DNA from: Daedaleopsis sinensis
Taxonomy: Eukaryota; Basidiomycota; Agaricomycetes; Polyporales; Polyporaceae
Reading direction: 5' to 3'
DNA length: 64,000 nucleotides
NCBI GenBank assembly: GCA_033807695.1
Contig: CM066305.1
Span: 3,844,001-3,908,000 of the forward strand
Under the pieces are notes generated by a model. That model was not told where the DNA came from and ran no database searches. It saw nothing but the letters and a program-made list of their open reading frames with translations. The position numbers were made by a program, and so were the translations under genes. Every line of letters starts with the position of its first letter. Within the stretch, counting starts at the first letter, position 1. Positions 30,501 through 41,958 of this stretch are shown here, one piece after another.

Positions 30501-33254
30501 CTCTCGCGCTGCCGCCCACTCTGCCTCTGTCGAACAAGCTCCAGACGAACCCGAACCCGAGTCGAAACCTACAGAACAGCCTAGTTCGGTCTTTCGGCCT
30601 GCTTCTGCTATGCGAGCGCGCAAGAAGTACCACGGCCGGAAGGGCCGCACGTCTTCGCCTGCACCTTCACCTGTCCCCATGGCTGACTCGGATCTTGACT
30701 CTGGTTCGAGGCGGCAGGAGAAAGAGAAACTGAAACTGGTTGACTACGACGCTCTGCCTAGTCCCCCTCGTGCTACTGCTGCTGGCGCCGTCCTGTCCTC
30801 CCCGGTCAAGAAGAAAGCACCACAAGAGAAGGTGGCTAAGCCTGTGAAAAAGACCGCCAAAGCCGAGAAGGACTCGAAGACAGGACAGACTCTCGATCGC
30901 GAGGAAATCGCTCAGTCGAACACGGCGAAGGCTGAGAAGACGGGCAAGGCGACGAAGCAGGAGAAGCTGCCAAAGCCCGAAACGACCGACGATTCGGCCA
31001 CTGCCTCCGAGAGCACGAGGCTACCCGCGAGCGCAAAAAATGCAGACGCAGCAACAACGAAGGTGGCAAAGGCGGAGAAACCAGAGAATGCTAGCAAGAC
31101 GCGCAAGACGGCTATGAAGAAGGCACACAAGCCCGAGCAAGGTGTTGGTGTTGAGGGACCCACCGACCCCGTCGATGAGGGACCGAGCAAAGGCAAAGGT
31201 ACCTCTTCAGCACCGACGACTCGTCGGGTTCTTCCCCGACCACGCAAGGCAGGTGTGGCCGAGGCCAAGGCCAAGGACACGGACAAGGGCGAGGAGACCG
31301 CGAAGCAGACCGTCGCCGCCGGCGCTGCTCCCGCACGGACGTCGACAAGAGCTGCCGCTGCCGCGGCGAAACGTCGATTGGATGCTCAGAAGGAACGCGA
31401 GATTGCTGAGGAGATTGATCGCCCTGAGTTCGACGAAAAGGACTTGGAGGACCCGGCGCCTGAAACTGCGTTTGGCGAAGACGCCGTGAGCAGCTACGTC
31501 GTAGACTATGAGGTAACTCTCTCCAGGCGCGTTGAAAGTCCTGTAATGCTTACGGAGTCGTGCAAGGTTCCGCCACTCGCGGAATCTCCGCCTCGGCCGA
31601 CATACACTACGGCGTCCATCAAGCCCAGGGACATGCCCGCATTGAAGGAAGAGGTCCCATCCTCAGCACGCAAGGTACGTGCTCCATCTCTCATGGAGAG
31701 CTCACAGTGCTGAGAGAGACCAACACGGCGATCGCGTAGACCGCCGCTGCATCGAAAACCAGCGCCCCGTCCACAGCTAAGAAGTTGAACCAGACGCCAT
31801 GGGACACCCTCGCCGAGCTGTCGGACAGCCGTCCCGGCCTGGCAGAATCTGTATTGCCTGCGACGGACGCCGTAGACGCGACGCTAGTCCACGACGACTT
31901 CGTGGATATGTCTGCGCAGGATATCGTGGCAGACATCACTCTTGTCCAGCACTCCCCTGACAGCGGTCTGGACAAGTTCACGAGTTCGCCTCAGAAGGAA
32001 GCTCGCGCGCATGCAGCACTGCCCGCAGAGGTGCGTCACGTAGTCTTATTGTGCTGAAGCATCCTCTTATTGACGTTCGTACGCTGGCATATATAGCTAA
32101 AGAAGGGGCTCCGTGCCAGAGTTCACGAAGATCTTCGCATGATCTCTCCGGACCTTCACAGTTTGTCGAAGTCGAACATCCGGCAGGAGGCGAAATCATC
32201 GCCCGTAGCTCTCAAGAAGGAACCCGAACCCATTGACCTGACTGTAGACTCTCCACCGCGACCCGCGAAGCGATTCACAGATACCAAGCCGCGTATACAA
32301 GCGCCTCTACTCGCTGGTGGTCAGGACCCTTTCATCGCATCTTCGGAGACGATGGAGATGCCTCAAACCATCGAGCCTCAGTCTGCCTTGTCTCGGGAGA
32401 ATGACCGTCAACTCGACGTCCCTGTTCGACGGGGCCCTCAGCATATCATCAAAGAGGTCGTGCGCCCTGTGGTAAACATGGATATAGACGACGCGGAAGA
32501 TGCCGAGTATATAGCGCAACTGCCCACACCCCGCCTCCAGCTCCCAAGCCAGGGTGAGCATTCACGACAGACATGCGATGCACGAACAACGCCTGACTTG
32601 CAGATCACTATGTAGGTGTCGCCTTCGCGAACAAACAACTCGCGCGGCGCAAACGCGAGAAGGCGCTCGCCGCCGAGAACCACGCACTCGCGCAAGCTGT
32701 CGAGCGGGAGAACGACGCCAGTGCCAGTGCCAGTGCGTACACCGGCGACCCGCACATGCAGCGCATCGCGGAGGTATTGGACCAGATCCACCAGGTCCGT
32801 ACGCGTCTCGCTCACGTGGCTGCCAAGTATCACAATACCCAGTCTGATCTGCCCTTTCAGGTCGTCGTGCGGAGCATCGAGAACAAGTTCGAGGGCGTGC
32901 GCCACGAAGCGCGCGAGGGCCGGCGGGAGCTCCTCCAACGCGCGGCGGAGGACCTCCGCGATATGCACGCGCAGAGGTGTGTCTTGACTTTCGCCTGCCC
33001 CTGCTCTCCTTTCAGCTTCGGGTGTCTGACGATTGGCAATTGTCACCGATACTAGCATCGACCACTTCAATGGTTTGGTCGAGCTCGAACTCGAGTACGC
33101 CGCGGTGGGCAGAGGGCTGATCAACGGCACGGAGGACTGGTCGAAGGTGAACCGGGATATCTGCCGCGAGCTCGCGGCGGCGGTCGAGGTGCACGACCGG
33201 AGCATGCTCTCGAAGAAGATGCCGGTCGCATTGGTGCAGCTCCCGAAGCTCTGA
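27513..33254 (+). CDS. Large protein with Red1/SYCP2-like layout (candidate meiotic axis protein)
   Basis: Not recognised with certainty. Exons: 27513-27626, 27679-27903, 27984-28082, 28142-28190, 28311-28554, 28611-28716, 28779-29018, 29069-29218, 29327-30235, 30287-31674, 31740-32030, 32097-32553, 32604-32976 and 33056-33254; about 1,615 residues. The junction 29218/29327 is one base out of phase, so it is not solved; the third acceptor (AAG) is also weak. Seen: an all-helical N-terminus (1-240), then a beta-rich PH-like block (FVIDEVVIAGQ, KSFLINVLLEEGQYESLEI, TKVILALSSPRLG), over 1,000 disordered residues rich in K, A, S and acidic clusters, a SUMO-interaction-like PIDLTVDS, and a C-terminal coiled coil (QLARRKREKALAAENHALAQ onward). 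This order and length match SYCP2/Red1 axis proteins (ARM-like, PH-like, disorder, coiled coil). That assignment is inference from layout and faint pattern similarity; a generic coiled-coil chromatin protein is the alternative. Confidence 0.6.
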
Positions 33255-33412
33255 GTCGCCTACTTCGCTCTTGCCTGGAGATCGCCATAGCAGAGCGGAG
33301 CGACAGTGATCGAGTGCGTTCATTCGTAGTCTGTGTATGTACGAGTACAATTGCAATTGATTTTGTGGTTGCGAGAGATGCACCGACGCCGGAAATCGCG
33401 CGTCTGGCTGCC

Positions 33413-35997
33413 TCACGCCGACGGTGTGTCCCTGATGCCGAGAAGGTACTGCATGATCTGGAACGCAGCCTGCGGGACGAGCAACAAAGTCAGCACTGTA
33501 CAACCGGCGCATGCATAAGCAGCTTTAACTCACCCGGGGAGAGAACTGCGGAACCCTGTGTCGCATATGCATGTACATTGTACACCGCACCCGTCAAGGC
33601 AATCATCGATATCGCAGTCAGCGCCGACGAATACACGGGAAAGGAAGAGGGCGGACGCACATGTGTCCGCTCAGCGCGACCTCGAAATACGTCAGGCCGC
33701 GCTCGGTGTGCGTGTTCCCGAGCGCGCCCATGCCGTCGACGACGAAGCTGTCGTTCTGGATCGGCGTCTGGAAGCCCTGCTGGCCGTTCCCTGCGGCGGA
33801 CGTCGACAACGGTCAGCGCGTGCTGATCCCCAGGATACCGTTACGGAGACGCAACGCACAGGTCATGTTCTGGATCACCGCGCGCGTGCCCTCCGCGATG
33901 AGGATGAAGTCCGCGAGCCCATGCACGATCACCGCACGCTCGCTCTTCTCGATCGCGTTCGGGAGCACGGTGAACGCGGGCGGGAGGCTCTTGTCCCCGC
34001 GCGGGAACACGTTCACGTCCGAGCACTCGGACCACGTCACGTTCGCCGGCGCGTGTATCGCGGACTTCACCTCGGGCCTGTCGAAGTAGATCGGGGACTG
34101 CGTCTGCATGATCGAGCCCGGGAAGCCGAGGACGTCCCACAGGATGGGCCACTGTGCGCGCGCAGGGAGGGAGGAGGGGGAGAGAGGAGGGAGGAGATTG
34201 TCAGCGCGGCTGCTTAGGAGGAGGGAGGGAGACGCACGGTGTCGAAGATGCGGTAGATGTTGAACGCGGGGTTGATTTTAATCGCGGCGTCGAAGATCAT
34301 GTCCCACACGTCGCACCCGCGGTCCGCCTCCGTGCTCTTGCCCGGGAGCGGGAGGAGGCCCTTCGGCGGGTACGTCACGAACTTATCTAGGTAGTCCGCG
34401 TACCCGCACGAGGCCGCGACTGCGTCGAGGTGCGCCAGGAACGTCTGGCTATCGGGCGGTCAGTGACCCGCGGCCGGGAATGGGATCGGGAGGGAGGAGG
34501 GATGAGAGAAGGGGGGGAGACGCACTTGAAGGCGAAGACGTGCTCGTACTTGTGTACGAAGTTCACGGCGGGGACCTGTTCCTGGATGACGTCCCAGCCT
34601 AGGACGGCTGCATATGGGCGCATGTGAGCACACGACCACGGGGAGGGGTGTGCGACACGTACGGTCGGCGACGAAAAAGCCCTTCAGCGAGAGGTCGAGG
34701 TCGCCGGGGTGCTCGTAGATGAAGTCCGCGAGGTCTGCAACGCACACCGCGGTCAGCGCGCGGCTCGGGTGTGTGTCTGTATCTGCGCAGACGGCGGGAA
34801 GCACTCACACGGCACGTACATGCCTGCATACTGCAGCAGCGCAAAAGGAAACGGAAAAGGAAATGGCGGGAGTCAGACATGGCACGCGGGCGGGGAGCGA
34901 GAGAGGATGGCACGCACGCTTTCGCCGGACAGGTAGAGGTTCTTGCCCTTGAGCTCGGAGAACACCTCGAGGAACTGCTGCATGAAACCGACGATCTGCG
35001 ACGCGACCCCGTTTTCGTCCTGTCTCCGCAGTCCTAGTCAGCACTGTCGCGCGCATCGAACGTCGAACGTGCGCGTGAATACTGACGGTGATGTTCGGCT
35101 TTCCTTGGGAGAATCCGGTCCCGACGGGCTGCTCGAGGTAGAGCAGACTGGATATGTTCGTCCAGCTGAACTCGTTCTGCGTCGGGTGCGCCTGCCCGTA
35201 CGACCATTGGAACGGCTGCAGCGGACACACGGAATCAGCACGCGCGCTCGCGTTTACTTCGCAGGCAGCAGACATCGCACTCACCCCGTTCTCCTGCAGA
35301 AGACCCTCAAGCGAGGAGCAGCCGGGCCCGCCGTTCGTCCTATACACGCCGGAGTTCACACACGCCGTCAGCTGACATATTCCTGGGGACGCGGACGCGG
35401 CGCGGATGACTCGGAGGACGGTGACGCACCAGAAGATGAGGTCGTCCAGGCTGCCCTGCGGACCGGGCGGGAAGAACCAGAAGAAGAGCTACAGAACGCG
35501 GTCGTCAACTCCCACACTCCTCACCCGCCCGCATGGTCTCGGTGACCGCGGGGGCAGTTCGAACTTCGAACTGGGAGCGGCGACACACCTTGCGGGTCTC
35601 GTTGGGGTCGCTGCTGATAGGCAGCAATCCGGACCAGCTGGGGCCGATGTCCCAGCTCACATCCGGAATCGTCGTCCCGTTCACGAAGAACTCTTTAGGC
35701 GCACACGAGCAGCAAGCCAGAGTCCGAGTCCGGGTCAGCGGGCGGCAGCTGGGGACAAGATGCAGCCGCAGGGAACGACGCACCGGAGGCACGGGGGTTG
35801 CTAAAGGTGATGTTCTTCACGCCGGAGCCCTTGACGGGCGCGCCGCTCGGGTGGCCCACGGTCGCGCGGATGCGCGCGGCGGCCTCGAGCTGCTTCGCCT
35901 GCAGCTCGGCCTTGGACATCATGCGCGCGCCGACGGACGCCGCGGCGAGGAGCGGGACGAGCGCGCGCGCGACCTTGCGTACGGTAACGCTCCACAT
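33413..35997 (-). CDS. Secreted serine carboxypeptidase S10 (copy A)
   Basis: S10 enzymes remove C-terminal residues from peptides at acid pH, in vacuoles or outside the cell. Fourteen exons close in phase: 35997-35784, 35692-35589, 35488-35430, 35339-35285, 35215-35087, 35019-34918, 34830-34809, 34734-34663, 34607-34526, 34448-34238, 34151-33860, 33790-33661, 33555-33534 and 33469-33413, giving 516 residues. The signal peptide is MWSVTVRKVARALVPLLAAASVGA. Motifs: [27 protein letters not shown], catalytic Ser221 in GESYAG (split exactly after the Ser by an intron), the Asp region VIVHGLADFIL, and the His in SGHMVPQFSPR. It shares all 14 exons and phases with copy B at 41959-44450, and its last exon matches the gene fragment at 7-57. 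Confidence 0.95.
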
Positions 35998-37351
35998 GTC
36001 CTGTGAGTGCGGTGTACGATGGCGGGTCGTAGGGGTAGCCGACCTGCAACGGGGGATGCAGAGGGACGGAGGGGGCGTCGTGGCGCGAACGCACTGTTTT
36101 TATACATCCTACGGCGCCCGTTGGCTCAGATCTGTTGGACGTGGCCGACACGGAGGACGCGGCGTGCAATCACCATATGCCTGGCATGTTGGAGTTCCGG
36201 ATGATGCACTGTTGACCATATGTATAGTAACAGCGGTTCCATGCGTTGCGTCGCGCGAGACGCTTCTCTGCTTCCGGAGCTGGAAAACATCGACTGTGCT
36301 TATCGCGCTATTCTTGGTGTCGTAACTGATGCTGTAAATGATGCAGATGGTTGGTGTAAGTAACCGTGGTGCCGCTGCGCCCTGGAAGGATACAATGCGG
36401 GTCTCCACTCATCGACGCCAGTCCCGCGTGCCGCTGGGTCTCAGTCGAGAAAAATGTCTCAGCTCCTCTCAGGCTGTCAAGACAATTACGACCATGACCT
36501 ACTTTGTTATCCTTATTCGACACGTTCGGGCAGGCGCACCGTCCGAATTCATGTGCAATTCGGTGCCATGAGATGATGTTCTTGAGGAGCCCGTGAACGT
36601 TGAGACAATTCATCTTGTCGCCGCGTCCGATGTGGAGATGTAAAGTTACCTCGAGAGTCGAGCGGCTTGATACTTAGGGCGGTTACCGCGGGCGTCGTCT
36701 CGGAGAGCGGACTCGGAGGGCAACCCATGCATCCATCTTCAGATCCCGCTCCGATTCGGCAAAGAGTGCTCCAGAGTCCTCCGTTGGCCTATGCCCACCG
36801 AGGCCCACCGTCGAGTATGCATAAGAACCTTCACGCCGTACACTGAGGGTTAGGACAATGTCAGATAGCTGGTTGTAGGGGGACGACTTCAAGCTTAGCT
36901 TCAACTCCGCAGCTTACGCGTTCATATGATGACCATTTGAACTCCGCCCAACGCGATCACAAGACAGACGCGTCCGATGTCCGACAGTGGTCCACTGCCA
37001 ACATGATAACCGCGCACTTGAATTTTGCGCGAAGACTTTCGTGCGCGAACCTGACATCCGAATCAACCGCCTCCGTGCGGCGGAACACTGAGGCGGTGTC
37101 AGTGTTACGAAGTTGGTGTTATGCATGTATTCGGCGTTCGTATGCATCGACACCCAATCCACAGGTAGTACAATATCAACTTTCTCAGTCTTCACCGGGA
37201 GGGGCGTCCAATGTGGCAGATGCCCAACGTATCGGCGTTGCCGCGGCGCGCTACCAGTACTGCAGGCTCGATTCACCCGCCAGACAGCCCATAGACTTCC
37301 AGCGCAACGGCTCTGAATCTATGGCCCCCCCTTCTTGCGATACATTATCGC
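35998..37351. other. Intergenic region between S10 copy A and BTB copy A
   Basis: The first 120 bp are the S10-A promoter with its TATA box. The remaining 1.2 kb has only short unsupported frames; a 250-codon frame on the plus strand from 36937 to 37689 is antisense to the BTB gene at its end and is not believed. Confidence 0.5.
36097..36104 (-). promoter_or_regulatory. TATA box of S10 copy A
   Basis: On the minus strand TATAAAAA lies 100-107 bp before the ATG at 35997. Confidence 0.55.
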
Positions 37352-39204
37352 TCACAGCGTCAGAGATATCTGGGGTATCTGTGAGTCCCGCACATCCCAC
37401 GAGCACGGAAAGTTTCGCATCCAGCATATTCGAGGACTCACCGAATCAATCGTCGCGGGGATGCGGCGCAGCGCCTGTCCAACGCGAGCGAGCCCCCGCG
37501 CGAGCGTGTCGCAAGATGGACACCACTGGCCCTGGGCGCACGCCTCTTCGAGCAGGCACTCCGATTTGCTACTGGATATCAGCCCATCGCACTCGGGGCC
37601 CAGTTCGTCGATCTGACCTGACAGCCCGCTCACGAACGCCGACAGCCAGAGGACCGCATCTGGCGAGCACGAAGTCGCTGCCGCCGTGACTGGGACGGGA
37701 ACAGGGATTGGGCTGCCATGATTCGGGACAGCCAACGTATCGTCTGTTGCTGCCGCTGGCGACACCGACACCGTAGACCTGGGTGTCGCTTCGAGCCGGC
37801 GCGAACATGGAGCCATTCCAGGGCCCGCAGAGTCGGCGGTCGGACATGCAGCAGCCTGGGCAAGGAGGCTCCTCGCAGCCCCGCGGCAGGCGTCGTGGTA
37901 GCTCGTGAGCCGCAGATACGGCAGCGCAGGACAATCCGCCGTGTCCATCTCCGGGAGATACTCCCTATCCAAAGCGATCCTGAGCGTACAACGCGCAGCG
38001 AGGCGCGCGGGCTCCTCCTGACCACGCTCGCGCACGGCGACGAAGTACGCGCGGAGAGGGTCGACTTTCACAAGCTCGTCCCAGCGGCTGCGGAGGTCCC
38101 GCACGATGGCATCCATGGAGAGTCGTTCCGCCGCGGATAGCAGAGCAAGGAGCTCTGTCGGAGCTGTGGGATAGTCGTGTGGCTCGCGCGGGGGGCAGCA
38201 TAGATTCAACAGTGGGGAGAGGACTGTGCTGGTCTCCTCCAGATTGATGGATGAGCTATCGGCATGAACGGCTCACTGTCAGTGTACTAGAGGGTAAAGT
38301 ATATAGTGTACACGCACAATATCAGTGCGCGACTCATCAGCTTTTTGCCCGTACTTGCAGCACGTTCAAATGATGCGAAGACGGCGTCCTTGATATAGGC
38401 GGAGGCATTCGAGACGACTTCTCGGTTCACGTGGAAACTCACCCCGTCGGAAGAGATACATGTAAAGTCGAGTCGGGGGCCAAATCTAGGTACCAAGATG
38501 TCTCTGCAATCTGATCCTTCTTGTAGAGGGGCAGCCATTTCCAGAGGCATACGAGTCACGGCCTGACTCGGAGGAGGTGACGGCGGAGGGAGAAGCGTGA
38601 AGTCAGGACCGACCTGCCCCCGCTTGCGCCTGTAGTCCCGCAAACGGAAGACGTCTCCTGCAGTCAACCCTTCGAAGTCGGCAGGGGTAAGGCTTTGGCT
38701 GCCCGCGTCAAACGGCTCATCGCCAAAGAGACAGTCCGCCGCGCGGCGCGCCAGACTCTCGAGCCTAAACCGGCACGCGCCGGCCCAGACCTTGAGGGCA
38801 TGCGGGGACCCGCGCCGCGCGACAGCCACGAGCTCGTCCTCTAGCACCTCGATGGGGAGCTCCATCTCGTAAGCCATTGCGGCGGCGAGGGCCGCGAAGC
38901 ACTCGTCGACGGTGCGCTCGACCTTGCCCTTCCTGATCGGATAGCAGATGCGCAGGAGGCTGTCGAGCGTGCTGCTTTCCGCATCGAACTCGATAGTGGC
39001 CTCTCCCGGGGCATCTGGAGCGGTAGGATCGCGGGGCGGGTGTGACGACTTCAAGTAGCATATGGCGCGTTCTAGGACGGGCGATGCTTCTGCCAGGATG
39101 TCTCCTCGGACGCGGAACTCGACTCCGTCTGTACTGCGGAGCACGACATCCGCGTTGGGTCGGTTGAAGGGATGCCATGCAAGGATGTGGAATGGGGAGT
39201 CCAT
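37352..39204 (-). CDS. Double BTB/POZ protein (copy A)
   Basis: BTB domains mediate protein-protein contacts; agaricomycetes have large families of BTB proteins of unknown role. Two exons fit: 39204-38318 and 38255-37352, about 596 residues. A first BTB-like domain starts near residue 17 (ADVVLRSTDGVEFRVRGDIL, then EASPVL and LLRICYP). A second starts near 265 (FTCISSDGVSFHVNREVVSN, then NLCCP). The C-terminus has a conserved block with a WCPSC motif (QGQWCPSCDTLARGLARVGQ). Copy B (39867-41543) is clearly paralogous over its whole length but reads through without an intron where copy A needs one; the intron (TT|GTGCGT...GATAG|C) restores alignment to copy B and was chosen for that reason. The region upstream of the ATG is also similar between the copies. 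Confidence 0.8.
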
Positions 39205-39866
39205 CTGGGTTGCGTGCTGGCGGTGGGGTGGACGTGAGTGAGAGAATATGGAGATAAGCGGGAGCGACGCACTGGACACGAACACATATACCCTGATTGA
39301 CATCTTCTCGGGACGTAATCCTAGCAGCGAGGAAAGTAGAAGAGGAGCCTCGAGGCACTACCGCAGCACCACTGGGCACGCAGAACCTGTTAGTACGGTA
39401 TGACACGATGACACGAGGGACATCAACCTTATATTCTGTCTCTGGACAGCGGCCAGTGACTACATCCGAGTCTGGCCATCTGTCGGATAATCATAGGTTA
39501 TTCGGGACGGCGGTCACATGGATCGACCGTCAACTGCCCACGGCATCTTCACCACAGTTCTAAACACGCGACTTCCGCACTTCAGTATGAGGCGAGATAT
39601 GTGCAGAAGACAAGAAGTATCAGACGCCCAACAAACGCGCCATTCGGCCTCCACTGGCAGACTCGGAGTCCGCCGCACTTGTGGCACCTAGTAGGCTCGC
39701 AGCAAACTCTTCTCACAGTACGTCCGACGTTCAACGTTGCGGGCGTCGACAGGCTGTTTCAACTCGTCAAACGCGGTGGGTCCCTGCTTGACGTGTTTGG
39801 CACTCATACTTCAAGCTTCAAGGATGATCTACATGAAGTAGTTAGTCTAGCTGCTAGCACTCCGAG
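39205..39866. other. Spacer between the two BTB genes
   Basis: The first 200 bp (39205-39405) resemble the sequence upstream of BTB copy B (41544-41745): shared blocks include GTGAGTGAGAGA, GACACATATAC-like, GGACGTAA and CGAGGCACT.CCGCAGCACC. So the duplication included the promoter. The rest shows no gene. Confidence 0.65.
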
Positions 39867-41543
39867 TCATCCAGACGAGCAAAGCCGTACCGCATCTATC
39901 GTCGTAGGGATGAGGCGCAATGCCTGCTCGACGCGAGACAGACTCTGCGCCAGCCTGCCGCAGGTGGGACACCACTGTCCGTGAGCGGTCGCCTTTTCGA
40001 ACAGGTTCTCGGGCTCGCCGCGATATATCTGTCCGGGCCCCCGCTCCACGACCTGTCTTGACAAGTCATCGACGAAGCTCGCCAGCCAGCGGACGCCATC
40101 CGAGTCCGGCGGGCTCGTGGCCGCTGAATCGGGAACTGCCTCCGCGACGGACGGCCTATCGTCTACCTCTCGCGGCGCGGCAGGTCTATCAAGTCCATGT
40201 ACGCTGACCGGGCACGGAGACTCGATCGGACAGGCACTCGCCAGGATGCGCTTCGCGGCTGCGCGGCACGCATCGTAGTAGCTCGCGAGGCGGAGATATG
40301 GCATGGCCGGGCACTCCCCTGAGTCCATCTCCGGAAGGTACTCCTGGTCCAGGGCGATGTAGAGCGCGCACTTGGCAGCGACCCGCGCGCACTCCGGCTG
40401 GCCACCGTCGCGCACGGCTGCGAAGTAGGCTCGGAGCGGGTCCACGCGTGCGGCGGCATCCCAGCGGATTTTGAGCTCGCGCGCGATCGTGTTCATCGCG
40501 AGTCGCTTCGCGGCGGCGAGGAGCGAGAGGAGTCCCGATGGTGTTGTGGGATAGCTTTGGGGGCCGGGGTAGCATAGGCCGAAAAGTTGGGAGAGAGTTT
40601 TGCTGGACTCCGCTAAATGTACGGGTAGCGGTTCTGGGGCCGGGACCCTTCTCTTGGTTTTGGGAAACTTGATTGCACCCCTAATATACGACGACGCTCT
40701 CGAGACGACGTCTCGGTGTATGGAGAACGGAACTCCGTCAGAGGAGATGCACATAAGGTCCGGGTCGGGGGCAAAGCTAGGAGGGGTGACAACGTGGACG
40801 AGGTCCTCTTCCGCTGGCGGCACCACCGGCGGCAGTGCGACTTGCAGAGCCTCGGCCGGCTGAGGCGGCTGTCTGAACGCGAAGTCTGGACTGACCTGCC
40901 CCCGCATGCGGCGGTACTCCTGCAGCCGGAAGACGTCTCCTGCGGTCAGGCCCTCCATGTTCTCAGAGGCAACGCCGCGCGCGTCCAGCACCGCGTCGTC
41001 GCCCAAAAGACAGTCCGCCGCGCGGCGCGCTAGACTCTCGAGCCTGAGTCGGCATGCGCCAGACCAGACCTTGAGGGCGTGCGGGGACCCGCGCCGCGCA
41101 ACGGCCACGAGCTCGTCCTGGAGCATCTCGATGGGGAGCTCCATCTCGTACGCTATCGCGGCGCCGAGGACCACGAAGCACTCCTCGACGGTGCGCTCTA
41201 CCTTGCCCTTCCGGATCGGATAGCACATACGCAGGAGGCTGTCGAGGGTCTTGCTGTCCGCATCGAAATCAACGGTGGTGTCCTTCGGGGTACGTGGAGC
41301 ACAGGACTCGCATTGCCAGTGTGATTCCGGGCCTGGTGGGTGTAGGGATTTAGATAGGACGCGTGCGAGGACGGGGGAAGCCTCGATCAGGATGTGGCTT
41401 CGGACACGGAACTCGAATCTGTCGGTGCTTCGCAGTACGACATCCGCATCGGGCCTGTCGAACGGATGGTACGGCGGAATGACGAGAGGAGGGGAATCTA
41501 TGGGCGAGGAGGAGTCGACGAGCTCGATGGGTGGGGAGTCCAT
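39867..41543 (-). CDS. Double BTB/POZ protein (copy B)
   Basis: One uninterrupted frame of 558 residues starts at MDSPPIELVDSSSP (ATG at 41543; the frame is open a little further upstream but without an ATG that matches copy A). Two BTB-like domains are visible: residues about 30-170 (ADVVLRSTDRFEFRVRSHIL, DSLLRMCYPIRKGKVERTVE) and about 270-400 (LMCISSDGVPFSIHRDVVSR, LFGLCYPGPQSYPTTP). The stretch YEMELPIEMLQDELVAVARR is almost identical in copy A. The C-terminal block with WCPTC (GQWCPTCGRLAQSLSRVEQA) is conserved too. Function unknown. Its tandem position and same orientation as copy A show a local duplication. Confidence 0.85.
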   Translation of the reverse strand: MDSPPIELVDSSSPIDSPPLVIPPYHPFDRPDADVVLRSTDRFEFRVRSHILIEASPVLARVLSKSLHPPGPESHWQCESCAPRTPKDTTVDFDADSKTLDSLLRMCYPIRKGKVERTVEECFVVLGAAIAYEMELPIEMLQDELVAVARRGSPHALKVWSGACRLRLESLARRAADCLLGDDAVLDARGVASENMEGLTAGDVFRLQEYRRMRGQVSPDFAFRQPPQPAEALQVALPPVVPPAEEDLVHVVTPPSFAPDPDLMCISSDGVPFSIHRDVVSRASSYIRGAIKFPKTKRRVPAPEPLPVHLAESSKTLSQLFGLCYPGPQSYPTTPSGLLSLLAAAKRLAMNTIARELKIRWDAAARVDPLRAYFAAVRDGGQPECARVAAKCALYIALDQEYLPEMDSGECPAMPYLRLASYYDACRAAAKRILASACPIESPCPVSVHGLDRPAAPREVDDRPSVAEAVPDSAATSPPDSDGVRWLASFVDDLSRQVVERGPGQIYRGEPENLFEKATAHGQWCPTCGRLAQSLSRVEQALRLIPTTIDAVRLCSSG

Positions 41544-41958
41544 CGTGCGTTGGCAGCGGGTAGGGCCGCCGGCGTGAGTGAGAGACAATGGGAAGAGAAA
41601 TGGGAGGACGCACTCGATATCGATATGGACACATATACGACGATTGCGACTTCTCTAGGACGTAAACTAAAGAGAAGAGGACCATCGAGGCACTGCCGCA
41701 GCACCTCTGGGCGGTTAGTGGCAAACACGTTCGGAGTCGTAGAAGGCAGTATGATGCACGTTTTCAGATCTGTAAATCAGAAGAGTACTGACCTGCTGAT
41801 AGCGTTCAACATCGTGTCCGAGGTGCACCTCGGATGAAAATCCACTTATCGCGCTGGTAGTACGACCGGCGGTCATGTTCGGTTGGAACGGCTACGGACA
41901 CGACGCTATCGCAGTTGACATGTATCGACCGATCGTGGCTGGTTCACTGGTCGAAGCT
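41544..41958. other. Spacer between BTB copy B and S10 copy B
   Basis: The left 200 bp are the BTB-B upstream region, similar to that of BTB-A. The remainder covers the S10-B 3' end. No gene seen. Confidence 0.5.

Noticed and set aside
36937..37689. 250-codon plus-strand frame
   Set aside because: Its second half is antisense to the conserved C-terminal block of BTB copy A.
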